A stretch of DNA of 64,000 nt. It comes from Glycocaulis sp050485565. GTDB lineage: Bacteria; Pseudomonadota; Alphaproteobacteria; Caulobacterales; Maricaulaceae. The stretch's first letter is position 1; each line of letters begins with the position of its first letter. Shown piece after piece: positions 45,650 to 54,515 of the stretch. Position numbers and translations under genes: made by a program. The notes below the pieces were generated by a model. The model made no database searches. It saw nothing but the letters and a program-made list of their open reading frames with translations, and was not told the origin of the DNA. The stretch lies in contig NZ_JBJHBQ010000002.1 of the NCBI RefSeq assembly GCF_050485565.1, positions 283,861 through 347,860 of the forward strand. Direction: 5' to 3'.

Positions 45650-47071
45650 ATGTCCCAGAAACGCAATGCCCGCGACCTGACGCAAGGGCCGGTCTTCGGC
45701 CATCTCATGCGCATGGTCATCCCGATGAGCTTTGGCATCGTGGCCATGATGATGGTCGGCATTGTCGATGCCTACTGGGTCGGCCGTCTGGGTACGGTTC
45801 AGCAGGCCGCCGTGCAGTTCGTGTTCCCGGTGTCCATGGCCGTGATGAGTATCGCCATCGGCCTGGGGGCGGGGGCGGTGTCCGTCGTGGCGCGCGCCGC
45901 CGGACGCGGCGATGGCGAGCGGACCAAACGCGTGGCGACCGACGCCGTGCTTCTGGCGCTGGTCATTACCGCCATCACCTCGGCCATCGGCATTGCCCTG
46001 ATTGATCCGCTCTTCCGCCTGATGGGCGCGAGCGAGGCTATGATGCCGTTTGTGCGCGAATACATGGTCATCTGGTTTGCCGGCATCATCTTCATGGTCG
46101 GGCCGATGGTCGCCAGTAACATTCTTCGTGCGCTCGGCGATGCGATTTTACCCAGCATCATCATGATTATCGCCGCCGTGCTGAACATGATCCTCGACCC
46201 GATCCTGATCTTCGGTCTGGGGCCGATCCCGGCGATGGAGGTTCAGGGCGCGGCGCTGGCCACTCTGATTTCCAACCTGGTGGTCTTCGTGGTGGCGATG
46301 GGGATCATGATCTTCCGCGAGAAGATCATGGATCTGTCCTGGCCGGGCATTTCCGAGATCGCGTGGAACTGGGGCGAGATTGCGCGCATCGGCGCGCCTG
46401 CTGCCGGCTCCAACATGATCAACCCGATCGCGATGACGATGGTCTTTGCCGCCGCTGCACAGTTTGGCGAGCCGGTCGTGGCCGGGTTCGGCGTGGCCGG
46501 GCGGGTGGAAGCGCTGGCCCTGATACCGCTATTTGCGCTGTCCGGTTCTATTGGTCCCATTACAGGCCAGAACGGCGGGGCCGGTCATGTGGCCCGCGTG
46601 CGCGAAGCCTTTCGATCCGCCTTCCTGTTCTGTGCAGGCTGGGGCGTGGCCATGGCGGCTGTGCTGGCGGTGCTGGCCTATCCGCTGTCCTGGCTGTTCC
46701 TGCCGTCGGAAGAAGCGCAGGCCATGGCCCGGCTGACCTGGTGGATCGCGCCGGTGACCATGGGCGGCTATGGCATCGCCATGGCCGCGGCCGCTGGATT
46801 TAACGGGCTTGGCCGCCCGCTGCTGGGGGTGGGGGTCAATCTGATGCGCTGCTTCGCGCTATTGGTGCCGCTGGTCTGGCTGGGCGCGATGCAGTTTGGC
46901 CCGGCCGGCATGATTAGCGGCTATGCGCTGGCCAATGTGCTGGCGGGTGCCATTACCGCGTTTGTGGTGCTGCGCTATGCGCCGATGACGGCCATTGAGA
47001 GCAAGGCCCGGCCCGTTGTGCCGCCTGCGCAGGCGGCAAAGGCCGGGGTGCCGGTGAAACCCGCTAAATGA
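45650..47071 (+). CDS. MATE-family multidrug/metabolite efflux transporter
   Basis: 473 aa with 12 hydrophobic segments. The MATE signature regions are visible: an N-terminal GPVFGHLMRMVIPMSFGI, the AVQFVFPVSMAVMSIAIGLGAG repeat, the FAGIIFMVGPMVASNILRALGD segment and its internal-duplication counterpart after residue 250. It exports organic cations or metabolites coupled to Na+ or H+. The substrate is unknown. Its stop is immediately followed on the other strand by the stop of a small membrane gene. Confidence 0.92.
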   Translation: MSQKRNARDLTQGPVFGHLMRMVIPMSFGIVAMMMVGIVDAYWVGRLGTVQQAAVQFVFPVSMAVMSIAIGLGAGAVSVVARAAGRGDGERTKRVATDAVLLALVITAITSAIGIALIDPLFRLMGASEAMMPFVREYMVIWFAGIIFMVGPMVASNILRALGDAILPSIIMIIAAVLNMILDPILIFGLGPIPAMEVQGAALATLISNLVVFVVAMGIMIFREKIMDLSWPGISEIAWNWGEIARIGAPAAGSNMINPIAMTMVFAAAAQFGEPVVAGFGVAGRVEALALIPLFALSGSIGPITGQNGGAGHVARVREAFRSAFLFCAGWGVAMAAVLAVLAYPLSWLFLPSEEAQAMARLTWWIAPVTMGGYGIAMAAAAGFNGLGRPLLGVGVNLMRCFALLVPLVWLGAMQFGPAGMISGYALANVLAGAITAFVVLRYAPMTAIESKARPVVPPAQAAKAGVPVKPAK

Positions 47072-47263
47072 TTACGCATTGATGATGGTGGCACGGCGCT
47101 GTACGGCGGTCGTCGACCAGATGAGCGCCACCACCCAGCCAATCAGCGTCCAGCCGAGCAGCAGGTTCGTCAGGAAGATGGCGAAGCCGTTGTGATGACC
47201 GCGCGCGACGGCAATGATCGTGGGCAGGAAGTGACCAACCAGAAGAAGAACGAGGATTTCCAT
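47072..47263 (-). CDS. Superinfection-immunity-family small membrane protein (PF14373-like)
   Basis: 63 aa, two TM helices (about 2-21 and 28-49). The FLPTIIAVARGHHNGFAIFLTNLLLGWTLIGWVVALIWS pattern (quoted here in pieces: FLPTIIAVARGH, TNLLLGWT, GWVVALIW) is the family hallmark named after T4 Imm. In bacterial chromosomes such proteins are common and not known to be phage-derived. ATG 47263 follows AAAAGGAG. A longer reading frame runs upstream into the repeat element and is not credible. Confidence 0.85.
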   Translation of the reverse strand: MEILVLLLVGHFLPTIIAVARGHHNGFAIFLTNLLLGWTLIGWVVALIWSTTAVQRRATIINA

Positions 47264-47367
47264 TTGCGGGCTCCTTTTATCGATTTTCGATAAATATAGG
47301 GTGATTTCCCCGGTGCGCAAGTGACAGGTTGGTAATATTGCTGAGGCGGTGCCGTGGGCCCACGAGT

Positions 47368-47482
47368 TTTCTCCCCCCGTGAACGGGGGGAGTGCCGCGA
47401 AGCGGCGAGGGGGGGGATTGTTGAGAAAGATTTCCCCCCTCCGGTACTTCGGACCACCTCCCCCGTAAACGGGGGAGGAAAA
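47368..47482 (+). repeat. Inverted-repeat intergenic element, copy 2
   Basis: 115 bp. The left end TTTCTCCCCCCGTGAACGGG and the right end ACCTCCCCCGTAAACGGGGG are inverted repeats, each also self-complementary. The interior has two short hairpins (GCCGC-GAA-GCGGC and CCGGTAC-TT-CGG). Copy 1 at 11600-11778 shares the ends and the CGAAG and GGGGGGATTGT blocks. No gene lies in the 251-bp gap between the small membrane protein and the ligase. Confidence 0.82.
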
Positions 47483-47514
47483 CACTCGCCCGGAATGACG
47501 AGAGTAGGGCAGAC

Positions 47515-49152
47515 CTACCCCGCATCCGGGAATTGATAGTCCTTGTAGATTTCCCGCAGGCGGGTTTTCAGGATCTTGCCGGTTGCGCCGAGCGGCATTT
47601 CGTCGATGAACTCGATCCCGTCCGGCACCCACCATTTGGGCAGGCGTTCGGCGAGGAATTCCTGAATGGCCTCGGCTGTGGGCGTGGTGTGCGGCTTGGG
47701 CTGGATCACCAGCAGCGGGCGCTCCTGCCATTTGGGGTGCGGCATGCCCACTGCGGCAGCCATCATCACCTCGGGGTGGCCCATGGCCACGTTTTCCAGA
47801 TCGATGGAGCTGATCCATTCACCGCCGGACTTGATGACGTCCTTGGAGCGGTCGGTGATGGTCATGTAGCCATCCTCGTCGAGATAGCCGACATCGCCGG
47901 TGCGGAACCAGCCATCATCGGTGAAGGCTTCGGCGCCCGCGCCGCGGAAATAGGCATCGATGATCCAGGGACCGCGCACCTGGATATGGCCCGAAGACTT
48001 GCCGTCGCGCGGCAGCACATTGCCATCATCGTCCACGGCGCGCATTTCCACGCCATAGATCAGCCGGCCCTGTTTGAGCTTGATCTTGATCTTCTCGTCG
48101 TCGGAGAGGTCATCATGCTTGGGCAGGAGCTTGCCGACCGTACCCAGCGGGCTCATCTCGGTCATGCCCCAGCCCTGCTGCATGTCGACGCCATATTCGC
48201 CCTCATAGGCGCGCAGCAGCGCTTCGGGCATGGCAGAGCCGCCCATCAGCACATTGTCCACGCTGTCGATGCGCTTGCCGCTCTCGCGCAGATACTGCAA
48301 CAGGCCGAGCCAGACGGTCGGCACGCCGAGCACCTGCGTCACCTGCTCGCTCTCGATCAGCTCTTGAAGCGATTTGCCGTCCAGCTGCGCGCCCGGCATG
48401 ACCAGCTTGCCGCCGCCCATGGCCGTCGCATACGGCACGCCCCAGGCATTGACGTGGAACATCGGGACGACCGGCAGGATGGTGCCGCGTGAGCCGACGC
48501 CCAGCACGTCCTGTCCCAGACACGCCATCGCATGCAGCACGGTGGAGCGGTGGGAATAGAGCGCGCCCTTGGGGTCGCCCGTCGTGCCGGAGGTGTAGCA
48601 CAGGCCGGCGGCGAGGTTCTCGTCAAACTCCGGCCAGTCAAACTCCGGCGAGGCGCTGTTCAGCAAAACCTCATAGGCATCGCATTTGGTGGCGATTTTT
48701 GGCGCGTGTGCGCTGTCCGTCATCACGATGAAGCGTTTGACGGTTTTGCACTTCTTGGCGATGGCATCGATGATCGGCGCGAACGACACGTCGAAGAAGA
48801 CGTGCTTGGCCTTGGCGTGGTCGAGCATCCAGGCGATCTGGTCAGGCGCAAGGCGCGGATTGACCGTGTGGATGACGGCCCCGACGCCGGAAACCGCGTA
48901 ATAAAGCTCCAGATGGCGGTGCGTATTCCAGGCAATGGTGGACACCCGGTCGCCGGACTTCACTTTCAGCGGGCCTGTCAGCACGTTGGCGAGGCGTTTG
49001 GCGCGGGCGTGGCAGTCTTTCCAGCCATAGCGGTGAATTTCGCTAGTATCCGGCAGGCGGCTCACGATCTCGCGGCCCCCGTGATTGTCGGCTGCATGCT
49101 GTAGAATGCCAGAAATCATCAGCTGGCGATTCATCATCTGTCCACGCAACAT
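47515..49152 (-). CDS. Medium/long-chain fatty acid-CoA ligase (AlkK-like)
   Basis: 545 aa AMP-forming ANL enzyme. P-loop-like YTSGTTGDPKGALYSH near residue 187, an acyl-binding QQGWGMTEMSPLG segment, and the TGDVGYLDEDGYMTITDRSKD hinge (given in part), then the catalytic-lysine region near GATGKILKTRL at the C-terminus. It activates fatty acids to acyl-CoA via acyl-AMP. AlkK-like closeness is by overall pattern. ATG 49152 follows GGAGGA. Confidence 0.92.
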   Translation of the reverse strand: MLRGQMMNRQLMISGILQHAADNHGGREIVSRLPDTSEIHRYGWKDCHARAKRLANVLTGPLKVKSGDRVSTIAWNTHRHLELYYAVSGVGAVIHTVNPRLAPDQIAWMLDHAKAKHVFFDVSFAPIIDAIAKKCKTVKRFIVMTDSAHAPKIATKCDAYEVLLNSASPEFDWPEFDENLAAGLCYTSGTTGDPKGALYSHRSTVLHAMACLGQDVLGVGSRGTILPVVPMFHVNAWGVPYATAMGGGKLVMPGAQLDGKSLQELIESEQVTQVLGVPTVWLGLLQYLRESGKRIDSVDNVLMGGSAMPEALLRAYEGEYGVDMQQGWGMTEMSPLGTVGKLLPKHDDLSDDEKIKIKLKQGRLIYGVEMRAVDDDGNVLPRDGKSSGHIQVRGPWIIDAYFRGAGAEAFTDDGWFRTGDVGYLDEDGYMTITDRSKDVIKSGGEWISSIDLENVAMGHPEVMMAAAVGMPHPKWQERPLLVIQPKPHTTPTAEAIQEFLAERLPKWWVPDGIEFIDEMPLGATGKILKTRLREIYKDYQFPDAG

Positions 49153-49344
49153 GGCGTTTGTCCTCCCGCTCGGATGTTACCGGCCATTCACAGGGCAGAG
49201 CATTTTGCCCGCCTGCCTGGCCCGTTGTTTGAAGTTGGCGTTATCAAAGGCGCGCCCGCGCTGCGATGCAATACCTTTTGCGCAACTCGTCCTCAGCGGA
49301 TAAGGCCCTGATGCAGCAGGCGGCCATTGCGCGGAGGAAAGAGC

Positions 49345-50319
49345 ATGCATCTACCCGGCTTCAGTGATGTCGTGGCCGCTGCGGCGCGCCTTGAGGGTCT
49401 GGCGGTCAGAACGCCCTTGCTATGGTCCCCCGCGCTCGACGAAGCTATCGGCGGGCGCGTGCTGGTAAAGGCCGAATGCCTGCAGCGTACCGGCTCGTTC
49501 AAGTTTCGCGGCGCGTACAACGCGATCTCGCTGATCCCGCAAGCCGGCCGGGCGCGCGGCGTGGTCGCCTTCTCCTCCGGCAATCACGCGCAAGGCATAG
49601 CCGAGGCGGCAAAGCTGTTTGGCATTCCGGCCACTATCGTGATGCCCGCCGACGCTCCCGCCATCAAGGCTGATGGTGTGCGGGCGAGGGGCGGCCGGGT
49701 CATTACCTTTGATCGCACACGCGAGGACCGCGAAGCCATCTCCCGGCGTCTATGCGAGGAGACAGGCGCCACGCTGATTCCCTCCTTTGACCATTTTGGC
49801 GTCATAGCCGGGCAGGGGACGTGCGGGCTGGAAATCACCCAGCAGCTTGAAGAGCGCGGCGAAACGGCAGATCAGCTCATCTGCTGTGTCGGTGGCGGCG
49901 GGCTTATTGCGGGCATCAATCTGGCGCTGGCTGAACGCGCGCCGGACATCGCGGTCTATGGCGCGGAGCCGGAAGGCTTTGATGATCATGCCCGCTCGCT
50001 TGCCTCCGGCCAGCGCGAGCGCAATGCCCGCACGGCCGGTTCTCTGCAGGACGCGCTTTTGTCGGAAGCGCCCGGCGTGATGACCTTCCCGATAAACCAG
50101 CCTCGCCTGAAAGGCGTCGGCGTGGTCAGCGATGCCGAGGCGATGGCTGCTGTCGCCTTTGCCTGGCGGCATCTGAAAATCGTGCTGGAGCCGGGCGGGG
50201 CGTGCGCACTCGCCGCCCTTCTTTCAGGGAAGATCGACGCGAAGGGCAAGACGACCGTGATTGTCGCCACGGGTGGCAATGTGGATGCGGCGGTGTTTGC
50301 AAAGGCGATAGGGGGCTGA
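49345..50319 (+). CDS. Threonine/serine dehydratase-like PLP enzyme
   Basis: 324 aa, fold type II. The PLP lysine is Lys53 (TGSFKFRGAYNA), SSGNHAQG binds phosphate of the substrate side, and CVGGGGLIAG anchors PLP phosphate. A short form without the regulatory ACT domain of biosynthetic IlvA, closer to catabolic threonine dehydratase or serine racemase. ATG 49345 follows GGAGGAAAGAG; a TTG at 49327 is less likely. Single gene. Confidence 0.88.
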   Translation: MHLPGFSDVVAAAARLEGLAVRTPLLWSPALDEAIGGRVLVKAECLQRTGSFKFRGAYNAISLIPQAGRARGVVAFSSGNHAQGIAEAAKLFGIPATIVMPADAPAIKADGVRARGGRVITFDRTREDREAISRRLCEETGATLIPSFDHFGVIAGQGTCGLEITQQLEERGETADQLICCVGGGGLIAGINLALAERAPDIAVYGAEPEGFDDHARSLASGQRERNARTAGSLQDALLSEAPGVMTFPINQPRLKGVGVVSDAEAMAAVAFAWRHLKIVLEPGGACALAALLSGKIDAKGKTTVIVATGGNVDAAVFAKAIGG

Positions 50320-50323
50320 TCCT

Positions 50324-50380
50324 GTCATCAGCCGCTTCATGCAGGTGACCCGGGCACCGCATGACGGCTGCCCGGGTCCG
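50324..50380 (+). repeat. REP-like palindromic sequence (related to 17737-17836)
   Basis: TGTCATCAGCCGCTTCATGC shares all but one position with a block at 17736-17755. It is followed by CCCGGGCA pairing with TGCCCGGG around a 12-nt loop. It lies between convergent dehydratase and SDR genes and may act as terminator. Confidence 0.55.
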
Positions 50381-50393
50381 CATCTGTGCTGTT

Positions 50394-51167
50394 CTACTTT
50401 GTGGTGTAGCCGCCATTGACCAGGATGGTCTGGCCCGTCATCCACCAGCCATCAGAAACCATGAAGCGGATATAGGGGACGATGTCCTCGATGTCGGTAA
50501 GCCCCGTTTTCGAGAAACCGGACAACGCCGCTGCCGTCTTATGGTAAGCCTGCGCTTCAACAGTTTCCTGGCCGTAGAAGAAGGGCGTGTCCATCGGGCC
50601 GGGGCCGATGGCCGTCACGGATATGCCCCGGTCGCCGTATTCCTTGGCTGCTGCGCGGGTGAAGTGCTCCACAGCCGCTTTGGTGCCGGCGTAGCTGGAA
50701 TAGAAGGGCGTGAAAGCGCCCAGGAGCGATGACACCAGCGTGACCAGCTTGCCATTGTCATTCAGGTGTTTGCCTGCCTCCTTGATGAAGAAGAAGGCGC
50801 TCTTGGTGTTCACCACGCTCATCTCGTCGAACTCGGCCTCCGAGATGTCGGCGATGGGCTTCTTCAGTACCTTGCCGACGGTATTGATGGCGATATCCGG
50901 CCTGCCAAACTCAGCAACCACGTTCGCAAATAGCGACTCCATGGCCTTCGCGGATCGCAGGTCGGCCTGGAAAGCGGCTGCTTGTGCGCCGGCATCCTTG
51001 ACGGCGGCAACGGTCGCCTCAGCGTCCGCGCGCGCCGCATCGCTGTTGTAGTGGATGGCGATCGCCTTGGCGCCGTGAGCGGCGAGATCGCGGGCGAGAA
51101 GCCCGCCAAGGTTTTTCGCGCCACCGGCGATGATGACAGTTTTACCTTTGATGCTGTGATCGGTCAT
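50394..51167 (-). CDS. SDR-family oxidoreductase
   Basis: 257 aa classical short-chain dehydrogenase. The nucleotide-binding loop reads AGGAKNLGG (a variant of TGxxxGxG), with the catalytic Ser (in VSSLLGAFTPF) and the Tyr-x3-Lys as YAGTK. A GPGPMDTPF segment follows the active site. Substrate unknown. The gene is divergent from a LysR regulator (138-bp intergenic region), a typical arrangement in which the regulator controls the SDR gene. Confidence 0.9.
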   Translation of the reverse strand: MTDHSIKGKTVIIAGGAKNLGGLLARDLAAHGAKAIAIHYNSDAARADAEATVAAVKDAGAQAAAFQADLRSAKAMESLFANVVAEFGRPDIAINTVGKVLKKPIADISEAEFDEMSVVNTKSAFFFIKEAGKHLNDNGKLVTLVSSLLGAFTPFYSSYAGTKAAVEHFTRAAAKEYGDRGISVTAIGPGPMDTPFFYGQETVEAQAYHKTAAALSGFSKTGLTDIEDIVPYIRFMVSDGWWMTGQTILVNGGYTTK

Positions 51168-51305
51168 TGGCTGGTCTCCTTCCAGGTTTGCGACCGGGCT
51201 GTTGGCCGCTTCTGCCTTTTGAAGGTGATCGTTTGCCTGTTGTGGATAAAGGTGCGATGCTCGACATCACTTGTCAAAATGCCCGAACAATAGGCGGAGA
51301 GTCTT

Positions 51306-52211
51306 TTGGATCGTATCGATCTGTTCCGTGTGTTCGTGCGGGTTGTGGATTCTGCCAGCTTCACCCGTGCTGCCGACACGCTCGGCATTCCGCGCTCTAC
51401 CGTTTCGGCGGCCATTCAGGAGCTGGAAGGGCGCGTCGGCGCGCGGTTGCTACATCGCACGACCAGGAAGGTGTCGGTGACTCATGATGGCACGGCATTT
51501 TACGCACGCTGCCAGCGCGTTATCGCCGAGGTTGAGGATACCGAAAACCTGTTCAGGAAGGCCGGGAGTGAACCGACGGGCAGATTGCGTGTCGATGTGC
51601 CCGGCCGGATCGGGCGGCTGATTATCGCGCCTGCCTTGCCGGAGTTTCTCGAACGCTATCCCGGTATCGACATCGAGTTGGGTGTCACCGACCGGGCAGT
51701 GAGCCTTGTCGAGGATGCGGTCGACAGCGTGCTTCGTGTGGGTCCGCTCAGCGATTCCGGTCTGATCGCGCGGCCTTTGGGTAGGCTACCCTTGCTCAAC
51801 GTCGCCAGCCCCGCCTACCTGGCACGCTTCGGAACGCCTCGCTCTCCAAAGGATCTGGGGGCACATTGGGCCGTGAACTATGCCTCGCCCTCAACCGGGC
51901 GGGTGGAAGAGTGGGAGTGGGTTGAGCAGGGAGAACAGCGAACCATGCCGGTACGCAGCCGCGTCACCGTCAACGGTGCCGAGGCCTATATCGCGTGTTG
52001 TCTCGCCGGGTCGGGCTTGATTCAGGTACCCGCCTACGACATCCAGAAGCATCTGGAAGCCGGTGAGCTGATCGACGTAATGCCGGGATATCGCGCGGAA
52101 CCTATGCCGGTTGCTTTGCTATACCCCCACCGTCAGCATCTCTCCCGTCGGCTTCAGGCCTTCTTTGACTGGGTGGAGCCGCTGTTAAGGCAGCATCTGC
52201 TCCAGACCTAA
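51306..52211 (+). CDS. LysR-family transcriptional regulator
   Basis: 301 aa. N-terminal winged HTH (MDRIDLFRVFVRVVDSASF, then AADTLGIPRSTVSAAIQELE), effector domain from about residue 90 (GRLRVDVPGRIG). TTG 51306 is the start, supported by GGAGAG 5 nt upstream. It probably regulates the divergent SDR gene; its inducer is unknown. The CTAA at 52208-52211 gives overlapping stops with the convergent transglycosylase. Confidence 0.92.
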   Translation: MDRIDLFRVFVRVVDSASFTRAADTLGIPRSTVSAAIQELEGRVGARLLHRTTRKVSVTHDGTAFYARCQRVIAEVEDTENLFRKAGSEPTGRLRVDVPGRIGRLIIAPALPEFLERYPGIDIELGVTDRAVSLVEDAVDSVLRVGPLSDSGLIARPLGRLPLLNVASPAYLARFGTPRSPKDLGAHWAVNYASPSTGRVEEWEWVEQGEQRTMPVRSRVTVNGAEAYIACCLAGSGLIQVPAYDIQKHLEAGELIDVMPGYRAEPMPVALLYPHRQHLSRRLQAFFDWVEPLLRQHLLQT

Positions 52212-54361
52212 CTCCCGCCATCCTCGTCGTCCGCATCCGGTAGTGGTGCCATGCCCAGCTCTTCGCGGGCGGCGGCGTCGGCGGCCTCGATCTCGGCCAG
52301 CTGCTCGTCACTGAGATGGGGCAGGATGCGGCGCAGGCCGGCACCCGCTCCCACCATGTCGCGCTCGATCTCCAGCGGCACAGCAGTGTGGCCGGCCCGG
52401 CGGGCGCGGTAGACCTGCAGATTCTCGATCACGCGCTGCACATAATTGCGCGTTTCGGCAAACGGCAGGCTCTCCACCCAGTCGATCGGATCAATCGCGC
52501 CATAGCGCGGATCGCCATATTCCTGCACCCAGCGGCGCACGCGCCCGCCGCCGGCATTATAGGCGGCCAACGCCATGACGAGTGAGCCGTCATAATTGTC
52601 GACCACCTCCTGCAGATGGGCCATGCCAAGGCGCATATTGTAGTCGGGGTCATCGGTCAGCCACTCAAACTCGTACGGCAGGCCGAGCTGGCGGGCGGTC
52701 TGGCGGGCGGTGGCCGGCATCATCTGCATCATGCCGCGAGCACCAGCGCCGCTGACGGCGCGCGCATCAAATTCGGTTTCCTGCCGGATGACCGACAGCG
52801 TCAGGGAGGGGTCGGCCATGACCGGCGCATTGGACGGCACATCAATGACCGGGTAGGCGCGTTCGGCCAGTATCATGCCCTGCATGCGGCCAGCCTTGGC
52901 CGCGCGCACAGACTCGCGCAGGCGCAAATGGTCCAGCGCGATATCGGCCAGCATGGCCTGTTCTGCCGGTGTTTCCATGCGCCCCTCCAGATGGGCCGCG
53001 AACGTCCGGAAGAGGAAGGTCTGGTTCAGCTCGCCGAGCATGCGTAAGGCCAGAACCTGCTCGCGCTCATTGAAGGCGGCGCGCTCGGCCTCAGTGATGA
53101 CCGGATCGGCGGGCAGGTCGAGCTCGGCTGCCGCGCCGCCAAGCGCCAGAATGGCCAGCTGGCCGTAATAGGTGGTGGCGTGCTGGGCAGCGGCCATGAA
53201 GCGTTCGCGGGCGAGCAGGGGATTGCCTGCGGCCTCTGCGGCGCGCCCTTGCCAGTATTTGGCCCGCCCGAGCGATACAGGCGTGGTGACGCCCGTTTCC
53301 AGCCGGTTGAAATGGGCCAGAGCATCTTCGGGCTGGTTCAGGTGCACCAGCGCCAGCCAGCCAGCCAGAAATTCCGCATCGGCAAACGCCACGCCAGATG
53401 TCATGCCGTTGGAAGCCGCCAGCCGGTAGGCGGTGGCGTGATCGTTGGAGCGCATCAGATCAAGGATGATCAGCTTGCGTTCGGTCCACATCGATTCCAG
53501 TGCAACGGTGTTGGTGTGGGCATCCGGCAGCTCCAGTGCCAGCTGCAGCGCGCCATCGGCATTGCCCGCCCGCCGCCGCCAGCGCGTGCGCTCGAACACC
53601 AGGCCCGGATCATTCTGCAGGCTGGGCGGTACGGCATTTACCGCGCCGTCGACACCGCTGCCCCGCGCGGCCAACCGGATACGGGCATCGGCAACGCGGC
53701 GTTCACCGGCCGCCAGCTGGGGCAGCAGGGCGCTGGCCAGGCTGCGCTGACCGGCCCAGAGCAGGAAATCCACGCGCTCGGCGTGGTCGGCGGCGGTCAG
53801 AATGCTGCCATGCTCGCGCAGCACGCGGCTCTGATGGGTCTGGCGCAGGGACTGGGTCCGCCATGCCTCACGTATCTGCTCGCGGCCCTCGTCAACGCGG
53901 CCCAGGGCGATAAGCGCCTCGCCCCAGGCGATGCGGCCTTCGCCAGTCAAGGGTTCGCGCCGGGCAAACCAGCCCGCGGTCAGGTCCGGTCCCATGCCCG
54001 CTTCTGCGAGCTTCCATTCAGCCTCACGCTGGATCGCCGCCTGGCGCGGCCAGCCCTCCAGCGCCTCCAGCGCCATATGCAGCTCGGAGAAGATCGCGCG
54101 CGCATCCGCCGACGCAATCCGCCAGAGCAGGAGGTTCTGCGCGACCGGGTGGGAAATGTTGAAGCGTGCCTCGCGCACAAAGGTCCAGTCGCCTGCATCA
54201 GCCGCCCGCAAGCCCCGGCGCAAAAGGTCGAAATCAGCATCATTCAGGATCGCCGAATGATTGGCCATGGGCGGTTTGAGCCGCGGCACCGGCGCATCGC
54301 CAAAGGCGGGCGCGCTCAGCATGGATACTGAAAGGGCGAGCAGGGCGGCACGCAACAGCAT
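52208..54361 (-). CDS. Soluble lytic murein transglycosylase (Slt-type)
   Basis: 717 aa. Signal peptide (MLLRAALLALSVSML, cleavage near PAFG/D), a long helical superhelical U-shaped domain (about 40-500), then the SLT catalytic domain with SVIRQETEFDARAVSGAGA (Glu catalytic), RGMMQMMPATA, LAYNAGGG-like AAYNAGGGRVRRW and the NYVQRVIENLQVY block. It degrades peptidoglycan exolytically in the periplasm. ATG 54361 was chosen because longer in-frame starts lack a signal peptide at the N-terminus. Confidence 0.93.
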   Translation of the reverse strand: MLLRAALLALSVSMLSAPAFGDAPVPRLKPPMANHSAILNDADFDLLRRGLRAADAGDWTFVREARFNISHPVAQNLLLWRIASADARAIFSELHMALEALEGWPRQAAIQREAEWKLAEAGMGPDLTAGWFARREPLTGEGRIAWGEALIALGRVDEGREQIREAWRTQSLRQTHQSRVLREHGSILTAADHAERVDFLLWAGQRSLASALLPQLAAGERRVADARIRLAARGSGVDGAVNAVPPSLQNDPGLVFERTRWRRRAGNADGALQLALELPDAHTNTVALESMWTERKLIILDLMRSNDHATAYRLAASNGMTSGVAFADAEFLAGWLALVHLNQPEDALAHFNRLETGVTTPVSLGRAKYWQGRAAEAAGNPLLARERFMAAAQHATTYYGQLAILALGGAAAELDLPADPVITEAERAAFNEREQVLALRMLGELNQTFLFRTFAAHLEGRMETPAEQAMLADIALDHLRLRESVRAAKAGRMQGMILAERAYPVIDVPSNAPVMADPSLTLSVIRQETEFDARAVSGAGARGMMQMMPATARQTARQLGLPYEFEWLTDDPDYNMRLGMAHLQEVVDNYDGSLVMALAAYNAGGGRVRRWVQEYGDPRYGAIDPIDWVESLPFAETRNYVQRVIENLQVYRARRAGHTAVPLEIERDMVGAGAGLRRILPHLSDEQLAEIEAADAAAREELGMAPLPDADDEDGGS

Positions 54362-54438
54362 GGGGGCAAACTCCTGGCGGCAGGCAGATCTACAGACTCG
54401 TCCAACGCGCGCGCACTGTCCACAGCGATTGCAGCGGC

Positions 54439-54467
54439 TTGGCGCGCGGTGTTGCAATCGATATGGT
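54439..54467 (+). promoter_or_regulatory. Candidate promoter for dapA-smpB
   Basis: TTGGCG (54439-54444) and TATGGT (54462-54467) are 17 nt apart, each 4 of 6 to sigma-70 consensus, 49 bp before the dapA start. Prediction only. Confidence 0.3.
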
Positions 54468-54515
54468 CCGCGCCCATTTGCGCTGGCGCACTCTTCTCAC
54501 AAGGCAATGCAAACC

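Noticed and set aside
47072..47818. A 248-codon minus-strand frame containing the small immunity-family protein
   Set aside because: Its upstream two-thirds overlap the acyl-CoA ligase gene and the inverted-repeat element; a good ribosome-binding site marks the start at 47263.
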